Assembly: GCF_018143015.1 (NCBI RefSeq)
Contig: NC_054758.1
Span: 8,478,501 to 8,542,500, forward strand
Direction of reading: 5' to 3'
Length of the DNA stretch: 64,000 nt
Origin: Lytechinus variegatus
Lineage: Eukaryota; Echinodermata; Echinoidea; Temnopleuroida; Toxopneustidae
Position numbers and translations under genes: made by a program. The stretch's first letter is position 1, and each line of letters begins with the position of its first letter. This document shows, one piece after another, positions 22,820 through 36,400 of this stretch. The notes under the pieces are model-generated. The model was not told where the DNA came from. It did no database searches and saw only the letters and a program-made list of their open reading frames with translations.

Positions 22820-23313
22820 TGCTAAGTATACGTTACTTTACAACAAGTGTCCAAGCCTCTTCTGTTAAGTTGCCTACACTATACTGATACTTGGTGACAG
22901 CGGTAATAATTTGGAAGTCTCAGAGATGACGGCGGGAAGACATCTACGAGTGTTGGGAAGTATTTGCATGAAATGTTAACTTCTGCATGCCTCACTAACG
23001 GGGGTTTTCGTAATTACTTGTGCGATCGTTTGCGATCAGTTGGTCGCCATAACATGTATGTTGCACAGAATCGCAACGGTTGCAATGTGTCGCACCAAAA
23101 GTCTGGTAAAGCCGAATATACATGGAATGTCGGATGCATAACATAAACCACCAATCGTTGCTGTGTGGGGAGAGCGATCGTAACAAATAGCCTGAATAAT
23201 TTGTTTTTACTGTGTTCAAAAAGAGATGTGCATCAGAAGATCAACATACTCTAAAGTCGAAAAAAAACCTAAATTACTTCAATTTCTGGAAGTGTGAAAA
23301 AATGGATATTTTC

Positions 23314-23927
23314 TTAAAGGTCAAGTCCACCTCAGAAAAATGTTGATTTGAATCAATAGAGAAAGATCAGACAAGCACAATGCTGAAAATTTCATCAAAA
23401 TCGGAGGTAAAATAAGAAAGTTATGACATCTTAAAGTTTCGCTTATTTTCAACAAAATAGTTATATAAACGAGCCAGTTACATCCAAATGAGAGAGCTGA
23501 TGATGTCACTCAACTCACTATTTGATTTGTGTTTTATTGTTTGAATTATACAATATTTCAATTTTTACGAATTTGACGATTAGGACCTCCTTGCCTGAAG
23601 CACAAAATATTAAAATAATGGAATTCCACGTGTTCAGGGAGGAATAAAACTTCATTTCACATGACAATATGACGAGAAAATAAAAATATTTCATATTTCA
23701 TGTAATAAAATACAAAAGAAATAGTGAGTGAGTGATGTCATCAACTCTCTCATTTGGATGTAACTGGCTCGTTCATATAATTATTTTGTTGAAAATAAGC
23801 AAAACTTTAAAATGCCATAACTTTTTTATTTCACAACCGATTTTGATAAAATTTTCAGTGTTATGCTTGATGAATTTTTCTCTTTTTATTCAAATTAAAT
23901 TTTTGTTGGGGTGGACTTGTCCTTTAA
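23314..23927. mobile_element. TTAA-flanked foldback element, family 2, copy 1
   Basis: TTAA at 23314-23317 and 23924-23927 flank AGGTCAAGTCCACC and GGTGGACTTGTCCT. The arms extend ~200 bases with high complementarity (aacgagccagttacatccaa against ttggatgtaactggctcgtt). The middle ~200 bases are unpaired. Noncoding; likely moved by a TTAA-specific transposase. Confidence 0.88.
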
Positions 23928-24134
23928 TATTAATTGTAAAATCTGGTGTGTGAGAACTGAGTGGGAGTGAGCAGCATTTTTGCTTCATGAAACACTCAAT
24001 TAATGACATTGACATAGGGGTGTGAGTGCGTTACAGGTATCCTCACCAGACACCAGTTGACATGTGACCGTACATAAGGAGCGTTCACACGTGGATAAAT
24101 AGGCTACATGTATCTACATCATGATATACGTATA

Positions 24135-24360
24135 CAGCGAATATTCAGAATGAGTAGTGGAAAACATCCAAACATGAACTGGGAGGCGACAGACCTTCAC
24201 GAAGAATTCAAGCTTTTCAGACAAAGAATGCAGCTCGTTCTACAGATCAAGACATAACTGATCCAAGAAAAATGGCTACAATAATCAAGAATGTTGTAGC
24301 CAATGGAGCTTTTCGCAGGATCACTGCATCGTAGTCTGGGCGATATGTGCAAAAAATAGG
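24135..24360 (+). mobile_element. Short LTR-retrotransposon fossil (Gag-like fragment)
   Basis: A short stretch resembles the start of a Gag-type protein of a Gypsy/BEL-type LTR element. It is broken and without LTRs, protease or polymerase nearby. Family assignment is weak. Confidence 0.35.
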
Positions 24361-24661
24361 CACTTTTGCTCAGAAAATGATAATAGCATAAAACCTGGCA
24401 CGATGATTGAACTCATACTGATCATTCTCAGGGGTAGCGCCAAAATTTTTAACATTTTTCTTAACAAAGGTTGCTAGGTAACAAAATTAGATGCATCAAT
24501 TATTTCAATATATCGTCACTGTGAACTTTGTATCCCTGATGAAGACGTTATGCTTGCGTCGATAAATTTGAGAATACTTTGAAATAAACTTTGTTGGAAC
24601 TACAATGCATTATCCCTCTGTCTCCCTTATCTTATCTGCGTCCAATACGAATTTAATATTG

Positions 24662-24694
24662 TGTCATATATATATACATGTATATATATATATG

Positions 24695-24728
<34 letters not shown>

Positions 24729-24733
24729 TAATA

Positions 24734-24767
<34 letters not shown>

Positions 24768-24772
24768 TTACA
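24662..24772. repeat. AT microsatellite
   Basis: About 110 bases of (TA)n with occasional TGTA/CATG interruptions. The open frame across it is meaningless. Confidence 0.95.
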
Positions 24773-27700
24773 TATATACATAGCGCTAAGCCATATACTC
24801 AAGATGGCTTCCAGATGGCCATCAAATAAACTCACAGTAGTATTTCGTCTTACGTGTTTTAAATGCGTATATATTTTTGCAACATAAAAATCAGTGGTGA
24901 AATAAGGTCCGAGCAGTCGGTGATGAGAGCAATAATTATATTGAATTGAAAATCAAACGTTTTGGGGGCCCCCATACATCGAGGTGGTGAAGAAATACGA
25001 ACAAAATGTTATGATTTATCACTTTTGGTGGTGACAATAAAGGCATATAAAACGATTTTTTTCGAAGGCTGTTTTAACGGTTTTAATAGTGACATAATTC
25101 AATTACAGTTGCGCTGACCACGCAAGCAAAGTGAGGTAGCAAATATTCAGTGTTCGGAAGACTGAACGGTGTCCAAAATCGCTTTTTTTATGTATTGAAT
25201 GAAAATTTATTTACTAATTTATTACGGGTGAGATGAAAATGGAAAAGTCAAATATGCCTATCAGGAATAAGGATGCATGAAAATGCAATTCGAGACCAGA
25301 GTGTTATCTCCCAAAACCGTGGAATAGAGCACACTCATGCAAATGAAATGGAAATTATAAGCTGAAAGGAATGATTTGATTTTTTTATATATTCAAAGAT
25401 TATACTACATTAAACAAAAGTTCATTCGCAATTAGTACATTGCTTTGCTAATAATAGTTATTTGAAGTGTCATATAAAATGGAAAAATTCGTAAAGCTAT
25501 TCTGTTGTTTTGTTACCGTAACGGAAGTAATTTGATCAATGTCAACATTTGTGACGTCATGTAATACGAGCCGCTGCATCATATTTCATGCACTATAAAA
25601 TTTATACTTTTTAATTGTTTATCGGTTCATGATTGCTAAAAAACAAATATTTCATTTGCGGGTGTGAAATGATTTGTCTGTTGATATACTAATAGTACAA
25701 TAAAACCATTTTCATTTTTTTTTAATAGAAAACTACCTTTCATTGATTTTTTTTATTAAACCATATGGAAAAGCTGCTCGCAAATAACGCCACCATTAAC
25801 AAATACAATTCTAATAGTTTTTCAAATTTTGGATGGATTTCCTAAAACCCCTCACCAATATCATTTGTTTTAATTATTTTTCTGCTATTTTTACAATAAC
25901 CTTTATGTCAGGGTGAACTTACCCTACAATGAATTAAGTTGGCCTACAATACTTGGGGTCAACGAGTGATTGAAATTTGAACATTAGTAAAGCGATTTGA
26001 CATAAGAAGGCTGCTATGCTTCAAGCATATATATGCTTATATAGTTTGCCTCTGCATCTTACTCATTATATATTTGTTTTCTATATTGTATTTATGTCTT
26101 TCTCCAGTCACAATATATAAGATTGTATGTACTTTATGCTATATCATGATTATGTCTCACGCATTGTAAACTTGTTTTGTATATTATTGCAATAAAAGCA
26201 GAAAACCCTGCAAAAAAGTCATAGGGAAAAAGATACACCAACCCAAGGCAAGGGACATCAATTTGGTGCAGGCCGCTATGATACATTGTAATTTTAATTC
26301 TTTTCTCAGAAGCTTTCTTATTCAATTCTGAACATGCTGGGCCTTACAATTTATTGCATGGTTGTTTAGGACCAGCCATTTTTATCTCTGCCATTGTTAC
26401 CTCTGCCATTTGTTTTACACCGAACCATCGGATTTGCCAACTAGGATATCAATACTGCATTAATTTCATATGATATATGTATGGATTAATGTAGATTTAT
26501 TCATGAAATTCATGAATATTTCTGAAGTAGAATATTATGCAAATATTCAGTGTTGATGGTGCGATCGTTCCGAATATTACATCAGTGTGCAAAGGAGTAG
26601 GATAGACTGTCTCAACCTGCACCGAAAGTAATATTCGGAAGGTCACCATGGTCACACGAAGACAGTAATGAATACTATGTTTATACAGCACCGATAGATT
26701 AATCTAGACTATAATTATGGATTTAGATCGTGGCAATATATACCAGATTACGTAATTACAAGAAGAGGGCAATTGACCAATCAGATGCATTCTCTCATAT
26801 AATCCATCTTTTATAAAAAATATATTTTAATTCTCCTTTTAAATGAGTTCAATATTTGACTTTCTTTCTCCTTATAATGTGAAAAGCTCGCGCGATGGTT
26901 CACAACTTTTCAAAACAAAAAATATCATTGTTTTGCATTGAGTATTATTACAGCAAAAAATAGACGTACTATTTTTTTTTCTTCCATGGAAGATAGCCCG
27001 CGCAAATATATTTTGTTTATATAAGCAATAACATATCTATTCTCTTTAGTGCATCCTTGAATGACAGACAATGAAAATATTGACTTAGTTGCCAATACGG
27101 TTTATCCCTTGATTGCCATATCTGAAATTATGGAAAACTCATATAAACACGGTTGGCAATTATCGTCCAAGTATTGTGTAAACATCGCGTTCAATTTGGT
27201 TTCACTTCATAATCACATTAATTCCTTGTTTAAAACGTGAAAAAAATACACATGGACTTTTATACCAATCTTTGCTAAGTGTCAATCAAAGAGGAATATA
27301 CAGAATATACCAGTGTGGACAATAAAAAAATTCCAACACAGCTGTGCTGAAGAAACCACTGGAGGCTAAAAATAATATGAATGGCAGAGAAAAAGTAAAA
27401 TCCGACACATATAACAGTGATATTTCATAAACAGAAAAATATCTACGTTAAGACATTTTAAAGTTTTGCTTTATTCCAGTGAAGCAAATTATCATTGCAT
27501 GTGTTCATAAATATGTAATTAACCTACACCTGTACTAGTGTCATATCCCCATTTATTATTATTTTTATCATAATCAAAGTGTTTCCAACAAGAAGGGGAA
27601 AAATGTACCGAATACTAATTCAGTGTGTGAGATAATCTTTACATCAACTTATTTTGTTGCAATGGAGACCCAATGGAGACATATTATACACACATGTATT

Positions 27701-28200
27701 GACATAATATGACGTAATGTAATTATGATTTCACATAATATGATTAGAGAAAGGGCAGAGGGGACATGTTATTATTAGCCAAACTTTTTTTTAATTCATG
27801 GCGGCGTGCATTTACACAAAATATGTGTGATGACAGCCAACACACACTCAAGCAAAGACACAGAAGTCATGTAAAAATAATCATGCATACATACATTGTA
27901 TAGTCAGGAACTTAATTGTGCATACAGTTTTCCCTAAATATATTTCCTGCATATTAATACAAAGTTTGGTGCCCCTCCCGGGTGGGGGGCAGCCGAATCT
28001 ACTCTAATCAGAAATTATTCGCAGACGAAAACGAAACAAATAAACAATCGGATGGAGTGTTTTCTATATTAACCAATTGACCTTGAGCGAATTTGCGTAG
28101 TTATTGTTTTCTTTTGCAGTATGACTAATTTTTATCAACACGACCACCGGGAAATAATCCCGGATCTCATTATTTCCTGCATTCTGTAAAATGAAGGGAT
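24773..28200. other. Intergenic, nothing recognised
   Basis: AT-rich intergenic DNA between the LINE region and the foldback elements at 28209. I see no exon, RNA gene or convincing repeat. Confidence 0.5.
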
Positions 28201-28208
28201 TAACACTA

Positions 28209-28313
28209 AAGGAGCTTGTATTACAGTGACTGCACTTTAGAGTACTGATTTTCTTATTCATTTTTAGTAAAGAATCAGCAATCTGAAGTGCAGTCACCAT
28301 ACAAGCTCCTTAA
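28209..28313. mobile_element. 105-bp hairpin MITE
   Basis: The left arm aaaggagcttgtattacagt and following gactgcactt pair with aagtgcagtcaccatacaag then ctcctt. The right end is TTAA (28310-28313), shared with the next foldback element. The left flank reads CTAA, possibly a decayed TTAA. Confidence 0.75.
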
Positions 28314-28900
28314 TGGTCAAGTCCACCCCACACAAAGGTTGATTTGAATAAATAAAGAAAATCAAACTAGCAAAATGCTGAAAAATTCATCATAATCAGA
28401 TGTAAAATAAGAAAGTTATGGCATTTTAAAGTTTCACTTATTTTTCACAAAACAGTGATATGCACAACTCAGTAAAATGCAAATGAGGCAGTCGGTGATG
28501 TCCCTCACTCACCATTTCATTTTTTATTGTTTGAATTATACAATATTTCATTTTTACAGATTGGACAACATGGGCCAATTTGATTGAACCATATAGTATT
28601 AAACAATGCTAATTCTACATGTTCAGGGAGGAATTAATCGTTGTTTCACTTGACAATGAGGAGAAGATTAGAATATTTCATATTTCATATCATAAAATAT
28701 AAAATAAATGTGAGTGCATGATGTCATCAGTCTCCTCATTTGCATACTGACCAGGATGTACATATAACTATTTTGTGAAATTAAGCGAAACTTTAAAATG
28801 TCATTTTTTTAATTTTACATCCGATTTTGATGAAATTTTCGATGTTATGCTTGTTGGATTTTTCTCTTTTTTATTCAAATCAACTTTTTGTTTTTGTTTT
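28310..28900. mobile_element. TTAA foldback element, family 2, copy 2
   Basis: It starts TTAATGGTCAAGTCCACC and follows copy 1 (23314) along its length, with the same internal words (gttatggcattttaaag, ttcagggaggaatta). The right terminus is decayed after tcaactttttg, so the end is approximate. Confidence 0.8.
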
Positions 28901-29689
28901 TGCACTTCCCAGTTTATATTGTGATGCCATTGATAAATAGTCTATTGGAAAATACCCATATGGTTTTTATTAAAACACGCTTTACATCAAACGATTGCTT
29001 TATTTGTGTAAATCTGATTTTTTTTTTTCTATTTCGAAAAAAATAATAGATATTCAGCATAGTAAGAAATGGTATTCAATCAATTAATCAAAACTTTTTT
29101 AACGATCTAAACTTTCTTATATTTTCGAACAGTGCCAAGTAGGTTAGGCATTTTCATACACGATGTGATTGATAATCGCTTGCCTTTTTTTATTATTTTT
29201 TTTTATTCCAAGGATCATCGCAAATACCCGAACCAAAGAAACAATAAAACATAAAACTTATGTAAGGAAAGAATAAATTTATTTTCTGTTTTTGTAGTCA
29301 CGTGATATGATAATCTCAAGATTTATCACCATTATTTTAGGGGATAGCATAATTTTTTGGTAAGGGATGTTTTTATTGTAATAAAATCCCAATATAATCT
29401 CAAATCAAAATACACATTCACATTTCATGAACAAGTTGTACAAATTATTTCAAGCATGAATTGTAGATTATACATTAAATCCATATCCCATATAATTATA
29501 CAAATTATATATCAAACTTCAGAGACACCGGAAATTAATACTGAAGTGTTTCAACTATTGCAAAATGAAATATTAAGATGTATTAAATAACATAAGAGGA
29601 AACAAATTATAAAAAATAATGTTCACCCCCCCCCCCCCCAGATATAGAGCACCCTCCCCGTTATGCCTATTCTACATGGAAGGGACTCC

Positions 29690-30110
29690 AAATCCCCGTA
29701 TTTATAATAATAATAGTACAGTTCTTAAATACGCAAAACACCTACGGGTCTCTACGAGGAATGAGGGAAATGTGGTTGAATTGTAAATTTAACAATTAGA
29801 CATCAAAGAATTATACATAACATCAAAGAATACTAAACATGGATTGGACCTACATGTGACTAAGTTAAACATTCTGAAAGAGATGGGTTTTCAATTGAAC
29901 TTTTAATTTCTCAAGCTGGGTAATACATCTTAATGTCGATGGTAGAGAATTCAATTGTGCTGGTGAAGCTTTATTGGAAAGCCCGATCCCCATATGATTT
30001 GGTCTTGACAGTAATTTCAGAAAGAAGATTTTGTGAGCCAGAACGGAGTTCTGAACAAGTTCTTGAAGATAAGCAGGGGCAATACCATGAATACATTTCA
30101 TTCATGCTTT
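29690..30110 (-). mobile_element. LINE 3' relic
   Basis: A minus-strand frame at 30101-29865 reads KCIHGIAPAYLQELV and later LNSLPSTLRCITQLEKLK. This is the C-terminal tail of CR1/Jockey-group ORF2 proteins (KxxxGxAPxYLxxL, then WNxLPxxLR, then FKxxLKTHLF). No RT motifs remain, so it is a 5'-truncated copy. Confidence 0.7.
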
Positions 30111-30163
30111 TTCTACAAGAAAAAAAAGGAGACACAAGTTTGTGTTTTTGTTTAATTGTACCG

Positions 30164-30744
30164 TAAGGGCACTAGTATTCAACCCATTTGGAGAGTTTCC
30201 TCAATTATATAGAAATATAGAATTTACCAGAATTTCAGACCCTTCTTATTTTTAAGAGCAAATGCTGTTTATTCCTTTTCCGTTATTTTTTTCTTCAACC
30301 AGTTGACTGTGTGCGCGGGCGATCGAATTATAAGGCGACGGTTTTTGGAACTAGTATTCAACTTAGCGATGAAAGATGGCCCTGTCTTTCAATCTCCCCT
30401 TGTCCCATCCGACTATGGACTAGACCATTGAGATGAGACCAAACATGGAATTAATCAAAGCCAGAGACTTACATAGAACTAGATCTAATTTGGCAATCTA
30501 AACCCTTTTGAGATTTGCTATCAATCCTCACTAGGTTGAACACTAGTGCCATTCCGTGCAAAAGGCCATCGCCACATAATTCGATCCTCCGCACACACAG
30601 TTGACAGATTGGTAAAGAAAATACCAACAACAGATTACCCTGGAAATAACAAACGTATGAAATTAAGATAAATTCCCTATTTCTAAATATTTTGGAGAAT
30701 ATCTCAAAATCTTTGAATTATGCCGGGTTGATCTAGTGCCCTTA
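30164..30744. mobile_element. DNA element with TAAGGGCACTAG ends
   Basis: The left end taagggcactagtattcaac and right end gttgatctagtgccctta are inverted copies. Two more copies of the actagtattcaac / gttgaacactagtgcc words lie inside at about 30350 and 30535. About 580 bases, noncoding. Confidence 0.65.
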
Positions 30745-33314
30745 GGTAATTGTTCTTGTTTTGTGGTTTTGTCTCTCGCTTCATCATGTCCTACAATGTA
30801 GAGCCATATCGCCTCTATCTAACCCCAGCATTTATTCTTCCCATTCTTCTTCTTTAAATTTCCCTTTAATTTCATCCATGGTTGTGAGTGCGTCCTTTTC
30901 CCTTACTTTGAAGATTAACGATGTTACAAAGATTACAAAATGATTGACTAAACGTTCCTTTCCTTTGTCTTTTAATTCTACACAGTCATACAAGAATTTT
31001 CCCGAAACTTAAATTAGCCATAAATATAAAACAAACATCTCCTTACACTATCATTCCAAACCAAACATCTCCTTACATTATTATTCCAAACTAAACAAGC
31101 ATATTTATATTCCAAAAATAGATGGCGATATGTTTCCTCCTCTTTTTTTTACAATAACAACAAGGATGCATGTTTATATCTATTCACAGCATCTCACTTT
31201 TTAAAAGCATATTTTGGGGTGTTAACTCACGGTTATCATTGCCAATATCGTAGAATACATATTTCACTTAAAAATAATGAACTGAAATGCCCGTATTCCG
31301 AAGTCCGCTTTAAATGAGACCATGGTCACACTCCTCGTTAAATTATGGGAAGCCAACGATTTCAAAATTACGTTCACATTATAATATACCTTTGCTTGGT
31401 TTTTCTCAGTGTTTGAAGATAAAGAGTCATGTTTCCGTAATTACTCACTGCCCTCTCACGCGGTAAAAAAAATTGTGATTTGAATGATTCCTGTGAAAAT
31501 AACTGTAAATGACAAATATGTAGCACTTATGAAACCAAACTAGAACATGATTATAGAATCACGAACCCTAATCACAGTCATGATTACAATAGCAATCATC
31601 ATTACATTTATGATTCAAGATTCACGTGTGAAAAGGTCCTTAGTCAGTTATGGATATTTCGAGTGTCAATATAGCTGTCAAATGGACTTTGCTCTGTTTT
31701 AGAAATAACCACAACCTTAGAACATGGTTGTTAATCTAGAGTTTAGATTGTGAAAAAATCACTTTCACAAATAGTGTTGAAATATAGAAATTGAAATATC
31801 GATGTTCTTGTATTGTTTTTTTTTCGGAATAACATATTTACTTGGGCTTTCCTTACTATTCCTAAATTATCATGTCAATTTTTTTTTAATTTCCGAATAA
31901 GATGTATCATCCAATATTGAAAATATTCCGGGCGTATGGTAGACTTGGCCTATATTTCTGCAAAGTAAATGTGTAATTATAAAACGACAATCATAAGACT
32001 GCATGAATATTGATAGACTCTATATCAACCCTTACTCTCAACTCACATATTGTAAAAACGTTGATAAAATTTTAAGCAAGTTTTTAAACTTTTATATGAA
32101 CTTTATGAACCTTTAGTACACAACTTTTATGATTTAAACAAGTTTTACAAACCGTAAAAAACTAGTAAAACCTTAAACAACTTCCTTAATACTTTAAATA
32201 ACTTGTTACAAACTTTCTACATTTTTTTTAACTTTAAACAGCGTTTGTACAGTGTATGGATTCTAATGACCCCCTTCTACACTGCTTCCTGTTTTCTTAT
32301 TGCCTTATACCGCGTATACATCTCACTGAAAAAGCACCGGTGTTAGCTCAAGTCCAGTCAATTGCCGGAATACATCATTTTGAATCGAATTTTTGACTTG
32401 AATTTATTTATTTCAAATCATTTCTTCTTTTTAACATACACACTAAAATACAATCATTTCAGTATTTAAGTACACCGGTTTGGTTTTAACACCCGATGGG
32501 CACTCAAACGACATCAGCTATATATGCATGTATAATGTTACAACAACATCGGTTTGATTTTACTGGTTTTAATTGTTTTAACACCACGTATTTCGATATA
32601 GATATCAGGTTGTTGTTATATTAACAACGACATTTATCCTAGCTGATTAACTCATATGTATATTTTATAGCATCTTACATAGGGATTAATTTCCCGCCTT
32701 AGAGAGTTAGAGTTATGTATTTTTTAAATTTTCCCATTAATTTTATATTCGCTTTAGCATTTTACAATTACATCATAGAGTATTTCAAGGATTACCCAGA
32801 AAACTTAATTGTCAGTAATTAAGAAATCACAGCTTCATTGAATTGTAATCATAATTTGATCATGGCCTTCGTTGTCCCATATACACATTTGCATGTTTCA
32901 TAAAAAAGGCGAACGTGTGACTACAGTGCTAGTAATATTTGTATAAAGTGGCCTCAATTGTGTGGAATCATACACCATGCAACATCAACAATATTTTCTG
33001 ACAAAGTAATTATTTGAAAGGACACACGTGGATGAGCAGGTAGATAGCTGCATGGGGGGATATCGCAACTACTCGTTTGAGGAAGTAGAGACGGATCTAA
33101 TTCCGGCTTCAAACATACACACATACACAGTTCCCGTTGGGGAAATACTTAACAGGTTGGCAAACCAGTAATTATCCAATACTTTTGGAGAGTTTTATTA
33201 CTATTTGACTGGATTCGCCGAGCTATGGGAGTTTTTAAAAGACGATAAGGATAAAATAGCAGCGTGTAGTGGATTTGGATATTCAGTCGGTGCTACGATT
33301 GACGCTTAGGAATT
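30745..33314. other. 5' flank of the lectin gene
   Basis: AT-rich. A ~31-base word (aaacatctccttac... ) is repeated twice at 31029-31092. Poorly conserved aaacttt-rich sequence spans 32060-32250. TATAAAG at 32942 is one possible core promoter, ~370 bases before the ATG, but nothing else supports it. Confidence 0.4.
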
Positions 33315-33420
33315 ATGGGGGATTTATACACATTGTGTGGTTTTAGGAAGTCACTTCTTACTCTAATATCTACGTCACAATGGATTATTCTATCGATTCT
33401 CTTTCTGATGACCGGACAAG
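33315..33420 (+). CDS. Lectin gene exon 1: start codon and signal peptide
   Basis: ATG at 33315 opens 35 codons. After ~20 residues comes the hydrophobic core WIILSILFLM, then TGQ and a glycine completed by the next exon, a plausible signal peptidase site. The donor gtagga leaves phase 1, matching the next exon. The hydrophobic core begins unusually far from the Met; a Met further in (LFLMTG) is too late to be the start. Confidence 0.72.
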
Positions 33421-36400
33421 GTAGGATGTTTAAACCAAATACTTCTGTAGATAATTCCCTCAGGAAGCATCGAGAGAGAGAGTAATAAAATGATCAACCT
33501 GAAGATATTTGTTTAATGAACCCTCTAGACATTCCATCCCAGTGTCAGTGTGCACATAAATTCGTCTTTTATTAGGAGGGGTGCATACTCGCTATTCGAA
33601 AAATCAACTATTATCCGGACTGCTCTAGACAATGCGTACGTGGAGCGGTGGGTTGAGGAGGTGTGTGCGGGTGCATGGAAGGGGGTGCATGTGTGTGTTC
33701 AAATTTAGGTGCGAAGTTTCGTTAAAAGTAATGAAAAATTCCTCATCATACATCATTGACATTTATTTTTTTACTGAAGGTTCATTTTTTTCGTTTTTTT
33801 TAATGAGGGGAGGGTATGGTATGTTCTACAGCAGGGATTCTCAAATGGTGCCGCGTGCGCCACTTGTGGCGCACCGAACCTTGCAGAGTGGCGCGTGGGA
33901 GCCGGTATAAAAAAATAAAATATGGACAAATGTGGGTGCAAAAAATGTATCTACCAGTTGGCCTTACCTGTAAATGAGGATTTGGTGATCATTTTATTAC
34001 AAAGAGGAAAAAGAAAGCCTTACTTGACACTTAAAAGCTAATTGATTTCCTCAGATTGTGTCAAATTTAGCACTCGATAACCCCTATTATGGAGGATCGA
34101 TATGGTGTTTTTATTTTTGTTTTATGTTTTTTTATTCTGTTCTGTACAAATTTTCTGTGACACACAAGTGATCTGGAAGCCCCGTTCACAAGATTGCTAT
34201 TTCCTCGGGCTATTTCTACGGCGAGTAATTTTGCATTTCGAGAGTATATGTTTTTTGGTTAAGTTTTAAACATCAAATAATATAAAATTCAACGAAAATC
34301 CTGTTCATGGATGACTTTGAAACATATTAACAAGCATAAAATTTGTTTCCGAAGCCGATTAAAATCCAAAGATATAAAAGTGAAATATGCTCCGATGTAT
34401 TGTCTCTACCGTGATTGCCTGCATGTATTCTTGCTAAGCACGAGCTAAATGAATGACTGCACGTTAGTTATATATAGAGAGAGGGGCAGTTTCGGGCGTT
34501 AGTGCAGTGCAACGCCTGATTTTTTAGCCCTTAGTAGTAGTAGTAGTAGTAGGAGTAGGAGTAGTATTAGTAAGTAGTGGTAGTTTTTATTATTTTTATT
34601 TTTATTCTAGTTATCATCATTATTAGTAATATCTGAGCTATTATCGTCATCATTATCGTCATCTTAATCACCATTACTATTGATAATACTATCCATATTT
34701 TTCCTTTTATGGTTTGATATACTGCATATTTGTTTCCATGTAGGGAGTGGTCAGATATGCAACACGCCTAATTGGAGAGAATTTGGCAATAATCAGTACC
34801 GTTTCGTGAATGATCCGGGTAGAACATGGGATGATGCTAAGGATTATTGCCGATCACAGGGCGGAGACCTCGCAGTTATAACTTCTCATGAACAAAACGT
34901 AAGTACTTGTTCCTGTTGTGAACACATCCATGTATAAGCCTATATAGTCGATTATCAATAATGAAATATGAAAGGACAAGTCCGCTCCCAACTGAAAGTT
35001 CATTTGAAGAAAAAGAGAAAAATCCAGCAACCATACCAGAAACACTGAAAGTTCCATCGAAATCGGTTGTAAAATAAGAAAGTTAGGGTATTTTAAATTG
35101 GTGCTTACTTTCACTAAACAGTTATATACGCACGTTGTGGTTGGTATGCAAATGAGGGGAATGGTGACATCATCCACTCAGTGTTTCTTTTGTTTATCAT
35201 TTCATGAAATTTGAAATACTTTAATTTTCTCCACATGTACATGTGAAACATATTTTTATTCCTCCCTGAACATGTGGAATTATCATTGATTTGACATTTG
35301 TGCATCAGTCAAGTTGGTGATAATTATCAAATCTGAAAAAATATCGTGTAAACTTCTATACAATTAAAAATAAATAGTGAGTGAGGGACATCTTCGATTC
35401 TCTCATTGGCATATCACTGACTTGTGCACATAAATGTTAAGTGGAAGCGAAACCTTATGTCATAACTTACTTATTTTACACCCGATGTTTAGACGAGATC
35501 TTCATTGGCATTCTTAGGAATGTTCTCTATTGATTCAAACGTCATTCTTCTGATGCGCAGTGGGGGATCCAGAGGGGAGCACAGGGGGTGCATGCCCCCC
35601 CCCCCCTAATATTTGAGCGGCGCCGAAGGCGCCGCTAAAAAAATGAAAAAAAAGGAAAGAAAAGAGCATTTGACAGGGTCAGACTCTACCCCTTTTTCAA
35701 CATTTTCTTTTATGGCGCCGGTGAAGTGCTAAATTATGTGCGCCGCTCGGATACCACCCCCCCCCCTTCGCCAAAAGCTAGATCCACCTATGACGTGGAC
35801 TTATTTTTTTTATTTGAACTATACTGGAATGTATCACTTTGTCATATTTTTTATATGAAATTGAACTTTTAAAGGCCACTGGTCAATCAAGCTTTGGTAT
35901 AAAAATTACTAAGTAATTATTATGATTAAAGAATTTGGGTTCTTGCTCGGGTAAATGAACGTTTACGGAGAAAACAAATTTCTGAATTCTGTGTTGCAGT
36001 TTGGCGAACCTCATGTAGCTATACCAGATAGAATTTTAAAAAATCGAAGAAGGGGAATCATTAAATCCAGATGAAAAAGGCGCCTGTTTTTTTTTCGATA
36101 TTTCGTGTAGAAGCTTTGTGTTACCATGGACCTACCTAGGTCCATGCTCAAAGCAAACATGATTAACCTGACCAACAAATGAGGCCCGGAGTAACCAGGC
36201 CTTGGACCTATAAAGAGATGGATAATGAATTCAGTAAAAGGGTGACTGTTATCGTCATCTGAATAAAATTCTCTTCATAAACTAAGATCTAAGAGAAACT
36301 TATCAAACTTCACGAGCGCACTACACAAATTCCGCTTAGTCAAAATTATCGAAATTTTGACACAAACTAGCTTCAATGATACTAAGCACAGGTCAAAAAT

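Noticed and set aside
24605-24829. Tyr/Ile-rich open frame
   Set aside because: Translation of an AT microsatellite.
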